The position numbers and the translations under genes were made by a program. 64,000 bases of DNA from NCBI RefSeq assembly GCF_017301615.1, contig NZ_CP059066.1, forward strand, positions 2,215,001 to 2,279,000, written 5' to 3'. Every line of letters begins with the position of its first letter. Position 1 is the stretch's first letter. The DNA comes from Koleobacter methoxysyntrophicus. GTDB taxonomy: Bacteria > Bacillota > Thermosediminibacteria > Koleobacterales > Koleobacteraceae. Below are positions 16,301-24,748 of this stretch, piece by piece. Under the pieces are notes generated by a model. That model worked only from the letters and a program-made list of their open reading frames with translations, ran no database searches and had not been told where the DNA came from.

Positions 16301-17086
16301 ATGCAAATATTCAATGAAAAATACAACATGATACTTACCCATGACCTGGATTCATACCTTGCATGTTGTTTGTTGCAGCAGTATTTTGGCTGGAAAGTAC
16401 AGAAGTTTTATACGTTTAATTTTATGTATGAGAATTATTTGGATTATGACAAAGAAAAAGAAGATTTGGGAGTTGATTTGACATTAAGACAGGGTAAATG
16501 TATTCACAACCATGTAGAGAGGTTTACTCCTAATGGTGAGTATAATAAAGAGAGTATTTCACCAAACAAACACGTAACAATGCAAAATTACCATGAAAAG
16601 AGTAGTTTTTCCACTACTCTTTTTCTATGGGCTAAATTAAGTTTACCTCTTCCTGATGATGATTTGGGGAAAGCAATTCTTTTGGCTATTGACTCATGTC
16701 ATTGGGGTTATTATGACAGGTATAGGTTAGAGAATTATTTAGAAGAATACGGATTGATAGAGTTAATAGATTTATTGAAAAAACATACAAAAGAGGATTT
16801 TGACATATTGCAGAAAAAATTGGGATTAAAAAGAGATATAAAATTAATAGATAGGGTTAAATACTATGAATTTAAAGAACTTAATATAAAACAGATTTTA
16901 GACCATTTAGGATTACAAAAACTGGAACTGCCTTTAGTTTTGAAAAAAATACAGTATTTTGAGGAGAAAGAAACACTAGGTGATAGTTGGTTTTTAGGTA
17001 ACTATTTAAAGAAGCAGGATGTATATAGTTATAGTATTGTGAATTACAATAGAGTTAAATGGAGTAGACCTACTGGAAATGGGTAA
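16301..17086 (+). CDS. DHH phosphoesterase-like phage protein, 261 aa
   Basis: Motifs in the order of the DHH superfamily can be seen: ILTHDLDSYLACCLL (residues 11-25, DxD-like), GVDLTLRQGKCIHNHV around residues 58-73 (where DHH proteins have a DNH/DHH box; the Asp is His here), and LLAIDSCHWGYYDRY near residue 130. The C-terminal half is helical and lysine-rich. Enzymatic activity is doubtful because of the substituted Asp. AAAGGAGG ribosome site. A 9-bp terminator-like hairpin lies within the gene at 16598-16625. The family call is tentative. Confidence 0.5.
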   Translation: MQIFNEKYNMILTHDLDSYLACCLLQQYFGWKVQKFYTFNFMYENYLDYDKEKEDLGVDLTLRQGKCIHNHVERFTPNGEYNKESISPNKHVTMQNYHEKSSFSTTLFLWAKLSLPLPDDDLGKAILLAIDSCHWGYYDRYRLENYLEEYGLIELIDLLKKHTKEDFDILQKKLGLKRDIKLIDRVKYYEFKELNIKQILDHLGLQKLELPLVLKKIQYFEEKETLGDSWFLGNYLKKQDVYSYSIVNYNRVKWSRPTGNG

Positions 17087-17185
17087 TAGGATGTGTGTTT
17101 AATACATACCCAAAAATGTTTTTTAAGTTTTTAGCAGGATTTTCCTCCTTGCTGTCGAAGTGATTTAGGGGAAGGGGGAAAAAGT

Positions 17186-17434
17186 GTGAAAAAGAAAATT
17201 ATATTAAAAATATTGAAAAGTTTAGAAAGTGAAAGTAAAGTACCTTCTAAAGAAGAACTAGGATTAGAGTTAGGAGAATATGGTGAAATATTAGAAATAA
17301 TGCAACACGATAATTTAATTTTTGGAGTAGATATAATTAGAGGAGGTCAAGGTAATAAAGTTTTAAAAGTAATAACTAGAGATGCTAAAATTACAGTTAA
17401 AGGTATAGACTATTTAGAAAAGAATAGTAAATAA
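17186..17434 (+). CDS. YjcQ family winged-helix phage protein
   Basis: 82 aa. KKKIILKILKSLESESK, then EELGLELGEYGEILEIMQHD, then ITVKGIDYLEKN: the helix-helix-wing layout and the closing T-x-KG-x-x-YL of the YjcQ family, found in Bacillus prophages. GTG start after GAAGGGGG. Possibly a DNA-binding regulator. Followed by a good terminator. Confidence 0.7.
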   Translation: MKKKIILKILKSLESESKVPSKEELGLELGEYGEILEIMQHDNLIFGVDIIRGGQGNKVLKVITRDAKITVKGIDYLEKNSK

Positions 17435-17447
17435 TTAAATTGACTAT

Positions 17448-17470
17448 AGCCGATTAATTCGGCTTTTTTT
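17448..17470 (+). terminator. Rho-independent terminator after yjcQ-like gene
   Basis: Perfect AGCCGA / TCGGCT stem, 5-base loop, seven T. Confidence 0.8.
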
Positions 17471-17581
17471 ATTTTCTTTTATTACTGAAAAATTAATAAA
17501 AAATTCTATATATTAGTAAAAAATCCTTCTAATATTTATACTAATTTTATATTAAATATGTGTAAACTGTGAGGTGGTATT

Positions 17582-17983
17582 GTGCTTGATGATAGGAAGT
17601 TGAAATGTATAGAACTACTTGCGTTGGGGACGGAAACAAAAACAGATATAGCAAAGATTGTGGGAGTAAGCAGGCAGGCGATATATGATTGGTTGGATGA
17701 TGCAGAGTTTAAGGCAGAACTGGATAGACGTTTACAGCAGAGGAAGGTTTGGGGAGAGAAAAAACTGGAATCTATGATAACAAAAGCAGTGGATAGAATT
17801 TGGGAAGAAATAGAAACTACAGATAATTCAAGGGTTAGAGCAGAATTGCTTAAATATATTGTAGATAGGGCACTGGGAAGAGTGCCTATGAAGGCTGATG
17901 TAACTGTATCTCCTGGTACTCAAGACAATCAAGAAAGAGAAACATTCTATCAGATGCTAGAGGAAGAAACAGAAGAAGAATAA
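17582..17983 (+). CDS. Phage terminase small subunit (phBC6A51-like HTH)
   Basis: 133 aa. N-terminal helix-turn-helix (TKTDIAKIVGVSRQAIYDWLDD), a middle helical part with the RRLQQRKVWGEKKLESM stretch, and a C-terminal segment ending in an acidic tail. This matches the small terminase subunits related to Bacillus phBC6A51, which recognise phage DNA for packaging. GTG start with GAGGTGG 6 bases upstream. The large subunit that should follow is missing: an IS21 element begins about 75 bases after the stop. Confidence 0.7.
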   Translation: MLDDRKLKCIELLALGTETKTDIAKIVGVSRQAIYDWLDDAEFKAELDRRLQQRKVWGEKKLESMITKAVDRIWEEIETTDNSRVRAELLKYIVDRALGRVPMKADVTVSPGTQDNQERETFYQMLEEETEEE

Positions 17984-18148
17984 AAGAGAAAGTTTATTAA
18001 ACATTATTATATCAAGGTTTATAACCATTTTAAAAATTGCGTCAAATAGCCATTTTGTGTAATTAAGGGGTAAATAATGTTTTTTGCAAGTAAAAATTCC
18101 CCAGTTTTGCAAAAGCTTTTCCCCAGGCACCGGTGGGGAATTTTTATG

Positions 18149-18880
18149 TTAACCTGGCTGGTGTATCAGGGAGTTCCGCATACGATAGCTTTGTCCGTCA
18201 AATATGAGCAGATAGCTGTGATGCACCAGCCTGTCAATCATGGCGGCAGTCATCTGTTCATCATAGAAGATGCCTACCCACCTGCTGAATTCCAGGTTGG
18301 TGGTGATTATTACGCTTCTTTTTTCGTAGCAGTCGGATATTACCTGAAACAAAAGCTGTGCTCCCTCACGCTCCAGGGGTACATACCCCCATTCATCGCA
18401 GATAAGCAAGTCCAGCTTGCTAAGCTTTTTTAAAAACTTACTAAGTTCACCTCCTTTACTGGCTTCGCTTAACTGGTTAACCAAGGCTGCTGTCCTGAAA
18501 AACCTCACGTTCATCCCCCTGTTGCATGCCTCAACGCCTATGGCGGTAGCCAGGTGCGTCTTACCGGTCCCTACGTTGCCGTATAGTATCAGGTTTCGCT
18601 TTTCTTCTATGAACCGGCATGTTTTTAGGTCCTCAGGAGTCAACCCCTGGGGCATCCTTATTTCATCAAATATGTAGCCGTCAAAGGTTTTGACTGTGTA
18701 AAACCCTGCATTTTTAATAAGCCTGGCTCTTCTGCACTTTTCACGGTGCTCAAGCTCCATCTTGAGTAGTTTCAGGAGAAATTCTTCATGGCTATCTGCT
18801 TTTATATGCCGGCAGTTTTCTGCCATGTTGCGACTGAGTTTTAGGGCTTTACAACATGCTGCTATCTCTTCTTTTAGCAT
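18149..18880 (-). CDS. istB: IS21 helper ATPase IstB
   Basis: AAA+ ATPase that assists the IS21 transposase in target choice. Walker A in LILYGNVGTGKTHLATAIG, Walker B-like LDLLICDEWGY, sensor-like SVIITTNLEFSRW. 243 aa, the usual length. Its start codon overlaps the istA stop (ATGCTAA), the standard coupled arrangement. Appears intact. Confidence 0.93.
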   Translation of the reverse strand: MLKEEIAACCKALKLSRNMAENCRHIKADSHEEFLLKLLKMELEHREKCRRARLIKNAGFYTVKTFDGYIFDEIRMPQGLTPEDLKTCRFIEEKRNLILYGNVGTGKTHLATAIGVEACNRGMNVRFFRTAALVNQLSEASKGGELSKFLKKLSKLDLLICDEWGYVPLEREGAQLLFQVISDCYEKRSVIITTNLEFSRWVGIFYDEQMTAAMIDRLVHHSYLLIFDGQSYRMRNSLIHQPG

Positions 18881-20394
18881 AGTTCTCTGCCCCCTTTCAG
18901 AAAGGCCCTGTCATAGCTTCTTATGTCAAGGTTATATGGTTTAAGGTATGGCAGGTTATCGGGTAGTTTGTTTAGCTTGATGTCAGGTGTAATATCGGTA
19001 AGCCTTTTGTGCAGGGCTATGATACTATCCATATCGTCTACACCAAGTTTTAAGGCTTCATGAAAGGTTTCTACTGCTTTTTCAAAGCCACTATCCTGGG
19101 TGAGGTTTGCAAGTATTTTAAGTGTCTGCGAGCGCTTGCTCCGGCTGCATCTATCCATGTATTCCTTCAATGGCTCGGGAAGCATTTTATATATACCGGA
19201 GTATTTGAGAGCACCGGGACATCTCGAAAGCTGTGTAAGATAGGGAAGCCAGTTCATGCTCTCCTGTTTATTGTTTCCGTATAACCGCCTGTGACGCACT
19301 ATTTCACGATGGTTTTCATCCAAGACAATTACCTCATGGGGAGTTATCTTTACCAACACCCGGGAGTTTGCAAATTTTGGTGCTGTAGAATAGATATGCC
19401 TGCCACCGTTTAGGCTAAACTTGGCATATGTATTCGTCTTAACTGTTTCATAGCTGCATACTTCATATGGGTTTTTGGGAAGAGGCAGCAGTGCTTTTTT
19501 ATCTTCTTCAAATAGTTCTGCAATAACCTTTTCCTTACGATAATGCTCCCTTTGCATATTCTCGTCACATTTTTTTAATAACTCTTGGTTGAATGAGTTA
19601 AGGTCTTCAAATCTGGGTACCGGAACAAGCATGTTACGGCGGTGATAACCTACCTTGGTTTCTACATGGCCTTTTTCATGTCCCGAAGCGGGATTACAGA
19701 ATACAGCCTCGAAGCCGTAATGCTGTTTGAATCGTAGAAATGCTTCTGTAAGCTCACGCTTTCCGTCTTTTAGGATATTGGTGACCATGGTAGATGCATT
19801 ATCAAACCAAAGCCTGTAGGGCACCCCTCCTATGTGCTCAAATATCTTCTTAAGACCTTCTAAAAGACATTCGGTATTCTCTCCCTTGAAAAGTTGGATG
19901 TATCCTCCATTGCTGTGGGGAAAGGATAGGTTAATGTACGCTCCGCTGTAAAAAGTACCGTTTTCGTAGAAGTCTGCCTTCCCGAAATCCACCTGGGCCT
20001 CTCCGGGGATGTGTTCAAGGGGCAGCTTGCAGTCACTTCTTAGCTTAAGCTCCTTTTTCTTCTTAGCTACATACCCTGCCACAGTCCTGTATGAACAGTT
20101 AAAAGTATCCGGATATTTTTCCTTTAGCCTATCATAAACACGTTTGGCAGTATGTCTCTGTTTCCGGCGTACTCTTCTATCTTCCTCAAGCCAGCTGTCT
20201 ATATCAGCCTTGAAAGGTTCAAGTTTGGGGAATTTCCCGCTATTCTCAGCCTTTAACCTAGGTACCATATTCCAATCATCCTGATTTATATATTTACGTA
20301 TGGTTTTTCTGTCTATTCCGGTTTCTCTTGCTATTTCCGACTTATTCATCCCTTTTAAAAAGAACATTTCTCTGATAGAATTAATATCAGCCAT
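18874..20394 (-). CDS. istA: IS21 transposase IstA
   Basis: DDE transposase. N-terminal helix-turn-helix (MNKSEIARETGIDRKTIRKYI), central rve core with the first Asp in GEAQVDFGKADF, the second in PYRLWFDNASTMV, and the Glu in GHEKGHVETKVGYHRRN, then a C-terminal beta domain. Start set at ATG 20394 because AAGGAGGATG precedes it; the open frame extends upstream into the IS end without a ribosome site. 506 aa. Appears intact. Confidence 0.93.
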   Translation of the reverse strand: MADINSIREMFFLKGMNKSEIARETGIDRKTIRKYINQDDWNMVPRLKAENSGKFPKLEPFKADIDSWLEEDRRVRRKQRHTAKRVYDRLKEKYPDTFNCSYRTVAGYVAKKKKELKLRSDCKLPLEHIPGEAQVDFGKADFYENGTFYSGAYINLSFPHSNGGYIQLFKGENTECLLEGLKKIFEHIGGVPYRLWFDNASTMVTNILKDGKRELTEAFLRFKQHYGFEAVFCNPASGHEKGHVETKVGYHRRNMLVPVPRFEDLNSFNQELLKKCDENMQREHYRKEKVIAELFEEDKKALLPLPKNPYEVCSYETVKTNTYAKFSLNGGRHIYSTAPKFANSRVLVKITPHEVIVLDENHREIVRHRRLYGNNKQESMNWLPYLTQLSRCPGALKYSGIYKMLPEPLKEYMDRCSRSKRSQTLKILANLTQDSGFEKAVETFHEALKLGVDDMDSIIALHKRLTDITPDIKLNKLPDNLPYLKPYNLDIRSYDRAFLKGGRELC

Positions 20395-20561
20395 TGTAAG
20401 CATCCTCCTTAATTCCTCCCTTGCAGATTTGTTCTTACCTACAAGGGTAATGGATTTAGTGGGTGCCTGCAATGGCTTTTGCAATATTGGGGAATTCATA
20501 GTTGCAAAAGTGGGGAATTCCTTTTGCAACTTTGTCCATTTTTATTATACAATAAACAATA

Positions 20562-20747
20562 ATGGCTTTAGCATGGGAAGAAATCTTACAGAAATCTCCG
20601 ACAATGAAGAAGTTATTTGAAGATAAGATTGCCGAAGAAATGGCTAAGAAACAGGCTGAAATAGATGCTTTAAAGCAGGAGAATCAAAACTTGAGAGACC
20701 AACTGGATACGTTAACCCTACAAATATTGGATATTATGGGGGTGTAA
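20562..20747 (+). CDS. Hypothetical phage protein, 61 aa (possibly 5'-truncated)
   Basis: Short coiled-coil protein (KLFEDKIAEEMAKKQAEIDALKQENQNLRDQLDTL). It sits 5 bases before an XkdX gene in the tail region, where such small phage proteins occur. The ATG is only 10 bases from the IS21 end and has no ribosome site, so the IS may have removed the real start. Confidence 0.5.
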   Translation: MALAWEEILQKSPTMKKLFEDKIAEEMAKKQAEIDALKQENQNLRDQLDTLTLQILDIMGV

Positions 20748-20751
20748 TCAA

Positions 20752-20874
20752 ATGTGGAAGGTAATTTTAGAAAGGCTATATAAGAAAGGGTTGATTGATG
20801 AAGTAAGACTTGACAATGCGGTGGATAAGGGGTTAATAACGCAAGAGGAGAAGGATGAGATAGTGAAGGAGTAA
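20752..20874 (+). CDS. XkdX family phage protein
   Basis: 40 aa: WKVILERLYKKGLIDEVR, then LDNAVDKGLITQEEKDEI. This is the short two-helix layout of the XkdX family, encoded beside tail-fibre genes in many Firmicute prophages (PBSX XkdX). Ribosome site GGGGGTG in the preceding gene's end. Confidence 0.75.
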   Translation: MWKVILERLYKKGLIDEVRLDNAVDKGLITQEEKDEIVKE

Positions 20875-20917
20875 ATGTGAACTTGATTTTGTTTTTTTGA
20901 AAAGAGAGGTGAAGTAA

Positions 20918-23380
20918 TTGACTCAATTTGGAGAAAATATTTTTGGCAGTGGAATATTCGGAGTAATAATTGAACAACCTTCAAAAAAAGAAATAAAAAA
21001 ACCCCCTGAATTACCCAGGGTTTACGATAAATTTGAAACTGATTTCAATCATTCTGGATTGGCAGTATTAGAAAATGCTTATAAGGTAAAAATTACAGAA
21101 GTTTTAAATGGAGAGTTTATACTCTCCTTTTTTATTCCAATCAAAGATGAAAAATTCCAGTATATTCAAGAAGAAAACTATGTTAAAGTAGACGGTCAAA
21201 TTTTTATTATCAAAAAAATCAAGAAACAAAGAACAGAAGAAGGAAAACTTTTGGCAGAAATTTTTTGTGAACATGTTTCATACGAATTGTTAGATTTCTA
21301 CCTTGAACCCGTAACATATGAAAATCAAACAATTTCATATATAGCAGGAAAAATACTGGAAAATACTCCTTTTTCCTTGCAATATACAGAATTAGATTAT
21401 AACATTGATTTCAATTTTGAAGGTGGAAACAGAAGGAAAGCATTATTTCAATTGTTACAGCAGATAGATGGAGAAGTTATATTTGACAACTACAATATAG
21501 CAATAGTAGAACAAAGAGGACAAAACCTAGCCACAGAATTTAGAGTTGGAAAAAATATTAAAAAATCAGTTCAGGAAAAATCCAGTGATGAAATTATTAC
21601 TCGGCTTTATGTTTTTGGGAAAAATGGTTTAACTATCGAAAGTGTTAATAATGGTTTAAAATATATTGATTCTGATAATATTAATGATTTCAAATACCCT
21701 AAAGAAAAAGCAGTATATTTCAATGATATAGACAATCCTAATGAATTACTGCAAGCAGGACAGAAATATTTACAGGAAAATAATCAAACAAAAGTAATTT
21801 ACAACATAGATATTATAGATTTATCAAAAATATACCCAGTAGAAAAATTCAGTCTAGGGGATACTTGCAGGGTATTAGATGAGGAATTAAGTATATCTGT
21901 TACTGCAAGAATAATGCAGTATGAATATTACCCTTATGATTATGAAAATACAAAGGTTGTATTGGGAAATTATCAGGAGAATATTGTAAACACAATAGAT
22001 GAATTGCAGGATACTAAATCAAAGATTGATAATCTATACAATAAAGGAGTAATAACTCCTAAAAATACCCTTTCCTCTCAATGGCTAGAAGGTGCTATTG
22101 ATACAGCAACTAATCAGATTCTTTCAGGTGGAGGATATATAAAACAAGATGCTAGAGGTTTATTGATATTAGACAATCCAAATGAAAATTTGGCACAGAA
22201 TGTAATACGAATTAACGAAAATGGCATTGGATTATCTACTACTGGTATTAGCGGAGAATTCAGAACCGCTATGACTGCTGAAGGTATTGTAGCAGATAGG
22301 ATTACTTCAGGACAGTTATCAACTTCATTGGTAAAAATATTTGGAGATACTCATTTTTATTGGGATACGAACGGAATATATATTCAAGACCCTGCTGATA
22401 CAAATAAATATATAACCATAGACAAAAACGGTATTAGATATACCACGGATGACGGGAATACCTTTGACATTGAAATTGGTTGGAATGGCAGTAATATTAT
22501 TACCGAAGGGAAAGAGTATAGTAAAGTTAAAATAACGTCTGAAAATGGAATTGAAGTTTTTGATGCTAACAACAACGAACGACTCAAAATAGCAGACTTA
22601 GGTAGTGGTAAATATGGAATACAAATCAAAAAAGCAGACGGAACAGTAACTTTTGATGTAAAATCAGATGGCACTGTATCTATTATAGATGGTAGTATAG
22701 ACATAACTCATTCAGATGGCAGCGAGAGTATATTAGACGCAAATGGATTGCAGGTTATTTTTGAAAAAGACGCATATGGTAATCCCTATTCCTATACAAT
22801 TTATGATGCTAATGGACAAAGGAGATATTTAAAAGGTAAGCGTGTTGCTACTTTTTTTGTAGTTGGTAGTGGAGATGGGTGGACAGATAATGTTTTAGAG
22901 AATCTTTCGTATGGAGACACTATTGATTATTATGTATATGTATTTTTAGATTTAATTGGAGAAGCATGGCATGAATTGGCAACAATATATAACCAAGTTT
23001 TAAATGATACTTCAAAAACAGAAACAGAAAGAAAAAATATTTTAAGTCAAATACTAACAGCGTCATGCATGGCCATAGAAGACAATGGAGAACCAGATAA
23101 TTATAATTATTTGCAGACAAGAACTGCTGAATTTTTAACAAAACAAATAGCAACATCTGGAATATATGTTCCTGAAATTATTGCAGTTGATGTAAATGAT
23201 ACTGTAGCAAAAGATTCTAGGTCTAGTCCTTCTTATAGAACAATTGATTTTAGAGGTGCTGTAATGAGGGCTAAAGGGTATGCCAAATACACTCATAACG
23301 GGGGAACTGTATGGTGGACTTTTTATAAGGATGTTAGAATTATTATGCAGGCAAATGGAACATTGGATGTAGATTTTTAA
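20918..23380 (+). CDS. Phage minor tail / tail-tip protein (Prophage_tail)
   Basis: 820 aa. The first about 400 residues read as a siphovirus tail-endopeptidase/tail-tip protein (AVLENAYKVKITEVLNGEFILSF-type opening, EEGKLLAEIFCEHVSYELLD, then KFSLGDTCRVLDEELSISV). The rest is fibre-like with repeated beta units (DANNNERLKIADLGSGKYG; VTFDVKSDGTVSIIDGSIDI). TTG start after GAGAGGTGAAG. It probably forms the host-contacting baseplate part. A 7-bp terminator-like hairpin with six T lies in the gene at 21110-21133. Apparently full length, although the tail genes before it are lost. Confidence 0.8.
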   Translation: MTQFGENIFGSGIFGVIIEQPSKKEIKKPPELPRVYDKFETDFNHSGLAVLENAYKVKITEVLNGEFILSFFIPIKDEKFQYIQEENYVKVDGQIFIIKKIKKQRTEEGKLLAEIFCEHVSYELLDFYLEPVTYENQTISYIAGKILENTPFSLQYTELDYNIDFNFEGGNRRKALFQLLQQIDGEVIFDNYNIAIVEQRGQNLATEFRVGKNIKKSVQEKSSDEIITRLYVFGKNGLTIESVNNGLKYIDSDNINDFKYPKEKAVYFNDIDNPNELLQAGQKYLQENNQTKVIYNIDIIDLSKIYPVEKFSLGDTCRVLDEELSISVTARIMQYEYYPYDYENTKVVLGNYQENIVNTIDELQDTKSKIDNLYNKGVITPKNTLSSQWLEGAIDTATNQILSGGGYIKQDARGLLILDNPNENLAQNVIRINENGIGLSTTGISGEFRTAMTAEGIVADRITSGQLSTSLVKIFGDTHFYWDTNGIYIQDPADTNKYITIDKNGIRYTTDDGNTFDIEIGWNGSNIITEGKEYSKVKITSENGIEVFDANNNERLKIADLGSGKYGIQIKKADGTVTFDVKSDGTVSIIDGSIDITHSDGSESILDANGLQVIFEKDAYGNPYSYTIYDANGQRRYLKGKRVATFFVVGSGDGWTDNVLENLSYGDTIDYYVYVFLDLIGEAWHELATIYNQVLNDTSKTETERKNILSQILTASCMAIEDNGEPDNYNYLQTRTAEFLTKQIATSGIYVPEIIAVDVNDTVAKDSRSSPSYRTIDFRGAVMRAKGYAKYTHNGGTVWWTFYKDVRIIMQANGTLDVDF

Positions 23381-23406
23381 AATAATAGAAAGTGGTGGTG
23401 GTTAAT

Positions 23407-23712
23407 TTGCAGAATCAAGAAAATTGGTATATTAAACAATTTATGAATACTTTAACTGATTTTCAAAAAGAAGTTAAAGAAGAATTTAACGCTATTAATA
23501 ATAAAATAGAACCACTACATATTGAAGTTACGAAAATTTCCACCATGCTTAGAGATTACAATGGACTTCGTGAAAAAATTGAAACAATTGAAGATAGGGT
23601 AACAACACTTGAAACAAGTGGTAAAACTACACAAAAGGTTAGTAATAACATGTTAACAGTAGTATCAACCATTGTTGCTGTTGGTATGTTTATTATTGCG
23701 CTGGTCAAATAA
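23407..23712 (+). CDS. XhlA-like holin-associated protein
   Basis: About 101 aa. A long coiled coil (REKIETIEDRVTTLETSGKTT) and one C-terminal membrane span (MLTVVSTIVAVGMFIIALVK): the plan of haemolysin XhlA family proteins encoded just before lysis genes. TTG 23407 preferred, with GGTGGTGG acting as ribosome site; three in-frame GTG codons at 23392-23400 are alternatives. Confidence 0.7.
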   Translation: MQNQENWYIKQFMNTLTDFQKEVKEEFNAINNKIEPLHIEVTKISTMLRDYNGLREKIETIEDRVTTLETSGKTTQKVSNNMLTVVSTIVAVGMFIIALVK

Positions 23713-23757
23713 GAGGGGATTTTGTGAAGGATTTTTTTGTAGGAGGTAGGGAAAATA

Positions 23758-24366
23758 ATGATTCAGTGGAAGGGTATCACCTTTCACCATACCGGATATG
23801 AGAAACCTATTTCAAGGCAGGAGATAGACGAACTTCATCTAAAAAACGGATGGGGTAGGAAGTGGAACGGAAGACTGTATGCAGGAGGGTATCATTTTTT
23901 AATTCATGAAAACGGTATATTTGAAACAATGAGACCTCTAGATATTCCCGGTTCTCATGCAAATAAGTATAATTATACTCATATAGCCATAGCCCTGAAT
24001 GGCAATTTTGAAAAATATCAACCTACCCAAGAGCAGTATATCACAAGCGCTTTTTTGGCTAGTTGGTTAATGAAAAAATATACTTTTTGTGTTAATAACC
24101 TAACTACTCATCGAAATCAATTCTATATTAATGATAATGGAATTCCAAAAAATCAAACAGTATGCCCTGGAAAATATTTTGAATTAAATAAAATTACTAA
24201 AATTATAGAAAAAGAAGAAGAAACAGCAGATGTATATTTCAATGGAGTAAAATTGCAGAATAAGGCTATTGTTAGAGATGGTACTTCTTATATTCCCATA
24301 AGGGAATTATGCGAAAAACTAGGGGTAGAAGTAATTTGGGACGGAAAAATTAATTTAAGGAGGTAG
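23758..24366 (+). CDS. Phage endolysin: N-acetylmuramoyl-L-alanine amidase
   Basis: 202 aa. Amidase_2 catalytic part with zinc ligands visible as FHHTGYEKP (residues 8-16), THRNQFYINDNG and the closing TVCPGKYF. Residues about 155-202 form a copper-amine-oxidase-N/stalk-type repeat (YFNGVKLQNKAIVRDGTSYI, then PIRELCEKLGVEVIW) that may bind the wall. Perfect TAGGAGGTAGGG ribosome site. Directly before the holin, forming a lysis cassette. Confidence 0.88.
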   Translation: MIQWKGITFHHTGYEKPISRQEIDELHLKNGWGRKWNGRLYAGGYHFLIHENGIFETMRPLDIPGSHANKYNYTHIAIALNGNFEKYQPTQEQYITSAFLASWLMKKYTFCVNNLTTHRNQFYINDNGIPKNQTVCPGKYFELNKITKIIEKEEETADVYFNGVKLQNKAIVRDGTSYIPIRELCEKLGVEVIWDGKINLRR

Positions 24367-24370
24367 AGGA

Positions 24371-24571
24371 ATGAACGGAAATAGATGGCGCAACTATGGA
24401 TTATGGATGTCTATAGCATCTTTGGTTTTGGTAATCTTACAGGAATTAGGGATTGATTTTTCTCCAGAGCAGTATAATGAAATAACAAAAACGGTATTAT
24501 ATTTGTTGGTGTTATTAGGTATCCTCAATAATCCTAATACACAGAATCGAGGATTTTTAGACGATAAATAA
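24371..24571 (+). CDS. Phage holin, phi-LC3 family
   Basis: 66 aa, two hydrophobic helices (YGLWMSIASLVLVILQELGI and ITKTVLYLLVLLGILNNP) and a charged tail ending FLDDK, as in phi-LC3 holins that release the endolysin. It starts 4 bases after the amidase stop with AAGGAGGTAGAGG, so the pair is coupled. Confidence 0.85.
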   Translation: MNGNRWRNYGLWMSIASLVLVILQELGIDFSPEQYNEITKTVLYLLVLLGILNNPNTQNRGFLDDK

Positions 24572-24611
24572 TAGGCTGGAGTTTTTTACTTCAGCCTATT
24601 TTTATTTTTTT
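24570..24611 (+). terminator. Terminator of the phage lysis cassette
   Basis: AATAGGCTG / CAGCCTATT stem with a T-rich loop and a long T run. The right half was duplicated when the IS1634-family element inserted (copy at 26639-26713). Confidence 0.8.
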
Positions 24612-24652
24612 TTGCAAAAGCCGCTTGATTTTTTTAGGCGACCCATTTATAA
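24578..24652 (+). repeat. Left copy of 75-bp direct repeat flanking IS1634-type element
   Basis: Identical base for base to 26639-26713. It includes the right part of the holin terminator and a CCGCTTGATTTTTTTAG motif related to the integrase arm sites. Confidence 0.9.
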
Positions 24653-24681
24653 CTTTTCTTCGGAAGCAAAATCAGATAAAA

Positions 24682-24720
24682 AACCCCGAGAGCCCTTTAA
24701 AATAGTGGCATACCGGGGTT
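24682..24720 (-). terminator. Terminator of the IS1634-type transposase gene
   Basis: On the reverse strand AACCCCG / CGGGGTT close a loop and are followed by TTTTTT, 29 bases after the transposase stop. Confidence 0.6.
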
Positions 24721-24748
24721 ATATTTTTGCCTAGACTTGTAGACTAAT

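Larger units (their letters stand above)
18058..20551. mobile_element. IS21-family insertion sequence
   Basis: Carries istA and istB on the reverse strand. Both ends contain multiple copies of TTGCAA...AATTCCCCA...TTTTGCAA (left 18084-18115 region, right about 20490-20530, inverted), the tandem transposase sites typical of IS21. Right end taken at ACA 20551. The left end is TGT at 18058 or 18078. The two ends are not the same length before the first repeat, and no matching target duplication was found, consistent with a deletion next to the element. Confidence 0.8.

Noticed and set aside
17087-17185. Weak inverted repeats between the DHH-like and yjcQ-like genes
   Set aside because: Stems are short and interrupted, with no T run; not distinct from background.
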